Shown piece after piece: positions 21,765-22,825 of a stretch of DNA of 22,825 nucleotides (position 1 is the stretch's first letter; each line of letters begins with the position of its first letter). The notes below the pieces were generated by a model that ran no database searches, was not told where the DNA came from, and worked only from the letters and a program-made list of their open reading frames with translations. Source of the DNA: a virus; the IMG/VR virus record IMGVR_UViG_3300036985_000410, positions 1 through 22,825 of that record. One strand, given 5' to 3'. The position numbers and the translations under genes were made by a program.

Positions 21765-22640
21765 TTAGGTAACGCCTGAGCCACTGATGAGCCAGCTAGC
21801 CGTACCGATACGCACTAGGGTAGCAAGACCCCTAGTAGCAAAGTTGCGATTAGTAGCAGTACCACCTACTGCTCCTCCTGCAATAAAAAGAGTTACGCCA
21901 GTAGGACAAGTAATAACTACTGAACTAGCATTAGTATTACAGATACTAACAGCAGCTCCGTTAGCGAATGCCGCATCAGTTGCGGTAGTAGGGATAGTAA
22001 ATCCACCAGTACTACTGTTGATAATCAACTTGCCACGGTCAGCACTAGTAATAGGGTAGGAAGCAGACGCAGCAACAGCTACAATATCACGATATCCTAC
22101 ATCATTGCTAGAAATCTGAAGGCCAACAGTGAAGTTACTAGTAGCATCTTTCAGAGCTACGTTGCTAGGCAATCGAGCAGCAGCTAACGTACCACTACCA
22201 ATGTTAGTTGCATTAATACTAGTAAGATTTAGACCACTAACTGCTGGAAGAGTTGCAGGGAATCGGGCATCAGGGACAGTACCACTAGTTAGGTTGGTAG
22301 CATTGAGGCCCGAAGCCCCCGTCAGAACAATCGAATAGATTAGATTTGTGCCATCGCTAACTAGACCTTTACCAGTTTGGCCTACTGGACTAGGCGCAGC
22401 TTGGAAAGTGTATCCACCTGTAATATCAATAAGACGCGCAGCATCAGTATTAGCTACAGGTGCAGCAAGATTAGTAATCTTATTACTATTCATATCTAGT
22501 TCAGCATTCATCATATTAGGGCTAGTGCCATCACGTGACAAAGTATTTTCAAGTGCTGTTTCAATAGCAGCATTGTTATCATTAATCCTAGTTACAGAGG
22601 CATAACCTGCTGCAATATCATTAAGTGTAAGTTTAGCCAT
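21765..22640 (-). CDS. Short tail fibre-like protein sharing the tailspike anchor
   Basis: Of 291 residues, 1-60 form the anchor module (MAKLTLNDIA to LDMNSNKITNLAAP), which matches the tailspike N-terminus almost residue for residue over NNAA-IETALENTLSRDGTSPN. The middle (about 112-160) holds two imperfect repeats of N-A-T-N-x-x-S-G-T-x-x-x-A-R-x-P (NLTSGTVPDARFPATLP and NIGSGTLAAARLP), typical of trimeric tail-fibre shafts. The C-terminal domain (190-291) is beta-rich and ends RGLATLVRIGTASWLISGSG, a common fibre C-terminal pattern. It therefore probably attaches to the tail and forms a short fibre. No enzymatic domain is present. ATG 22640 has AGGA about 11 nt upstream. It is followed without a gap by the 139-aa gene. 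Confidence 0.78.
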   Translation of the reverse strand: MAKLTLNDIAAGYASVTRINDNNAAIETALENTLSRDGTSPNMMNAELDMNSNKITNLAAPVANTDAARLIDITGGYTFQAAPSPVGQTGKGLVSDGTNLIYSIVLTGASGLNATNLTSGTVPDARFPATLPAVSGLNLTSINATNIGSGTLAAARLPSNVALKDATSNFTVGLQISSNDVGYRDIVAVAASASYPITSADRGKLIINSSTGGFTIPTTATDAAFANGAAVSICNTNASSVVITCPTGVTLFIAGGAVGGTATNRNFATRGLATLVRIGTASWLISGSGVT

Positions 22641-22669
22641 TACTTAGATAGTCCTATTCTTAATAAGTT

Positions 22670-22825
22670 TTACAGCCAAACCCGTCGCCATATAAGCGGC
22701 TCGGGATTAACCTTATATGGTTCTAGTGAAGTGCCATCTTCGTTTTCTAACACCCGGACGTTTACGTGCCAACCGGGAATTGCAGTAACAATAGGATTTT
22801 CTGGGTCAGTATTATCTACGTCGTA
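22670..22825 (-). CDS. C-terminal part of an unidentified phage protein (5' end outside window)
   Basis: A minus-strand frame is open from the right edge to TAA 22670-22672, giving 51 residues. They include YDVDNTDPENPIVTAIPGWH, then VNVRVLENEDG and EPYKVNPEPLIWRRVW. The regular alternation, the Pro/Trp pattern and the 29-bp spacing to the next gene argue that it is real. I have an impression of similar short C-terminal domains (N-T-D-P-E-x-P-I-x-T-x-I-P-G-x-H-V-N-V) in structural or fibre-region proteins of other phages, but cannot name a family. It would be co-transcribed with the fibre gene. Confidence 0.65.
   Translation of the reverse strand, partial: YDVDNTDPENPIVTAIPGWHVNVRVLENEDGTSLEPYKVNPEPLIWRRVWL
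22688..22720 (-). repeat. Inverted repeat near the end of the partial gene
   Basis: Perfect 9-bp arms CCATATAAG (22688-22696) and CTTATATGG (22712-22720) are separated by 15 bp. They lie inside the last codons of the unidentified gene, about 50 bp before the fibre start. No T-run follows within 10 nt, so an intrinsic terminator is unlikely. It may fold in the mRNA or bind a dimeric protein. Confidence 0.4.

Noticed and set aside
14535-22640. Diversity-generating retroelement or phase-variable fibre switch based on the duplicated anchor
   Set aside because: The window has no reverse transcriptase, invertase or adenine-specific variation. The two copies differ at all codon positions.
1-22825. 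tRNA, CRISPR, integrase, attachment site or insertion sequence
   Set aside because: I saw no cloverleaf, regular repeat-spacer array, recombinase motif or terminal inverted repeats. Genome ends or terminal repeats cannot be judged from this window.

Overview
This window looks like a segment of a short-tailed (podovirus-type) double-stranded DNA bacteriophage. There is no bacterial chromosomal gene, tRNA, rRNA, integrase, transposase or CRISPR array. Genes are packed almost without gaps, and the only non-coding stretch above 50 bp is 80 bp long. The virion gene set follows the T7-like plan of portal, scaffold, major capsid, tubular tail proteins and three internal virion proteins, but the capsid and portal sequences are not close to those of T7 itself. 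The relatives I recall are aquatic podoviruses (Zobellviridae-like, HMO-2011-like and uncultured marine phages). The host is probably a Gram-negative bacterium. That placement is inference.

Layout. Positions 1-993 (+ strand) hold the end of an early or metabolic module: the C-terminus of a SLOG/DUF2493-like protein, a DUF3310 protein, two very small cysteine-rich proteins and a 77-aa unknown protein. Each gene overlaps the next. At about 990 this module meets the opposite-strand module tail to tail, with the two stop codons inside one TTAACTAA.

Everything from 22825 down to 986 is on the minus strand and is described here in transcription order. First come the end of an unknown gene, a short tail-fibre-like protein (291 aa), a 139-aa fibre-associated candidate and a 92-aa phage protein. 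Next are the small and large terminase, portal, an 80-aa protein, scaffold, major capsid protein and a 163-aa probable capsid decoration protein. An intrinsic terminator follows. After it come a 760-aa tailspike with a pectate-lyase-like domain, a gp11-like head-tail adaptor, an 89-aa protein, a gp12-like tail nozzle protein and three internal (ejection) virion proteins of 172, 1462 and 613 aa. The strand ends with a lysis cassette: a coiled-coil/membrane protein, a T4-type lysozyme and a 3TM holin.

How they work together. TerS and TerL package DNA through the portal into a shell built by scaffold and capsid protein. The adaptor and nozzle form the tail, carrying the fibre and the spike. Those two proteins share the same N-terminal module, so they may dock on the same virion site. 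The internal proteins are probably ejected with the DNA, and the holin and lysozyme release progeny.

I found no clearly new system such as defence, a diversity-generating retroelement or a novel enzyme. The observations most worth following are the large out-of-frame gene overlap at the left end, the shared fibre/spike anchor, the terminator after the capsid operon, enrichment of the word TTACTAGT, and a possible nested start inside the scaffold gene.
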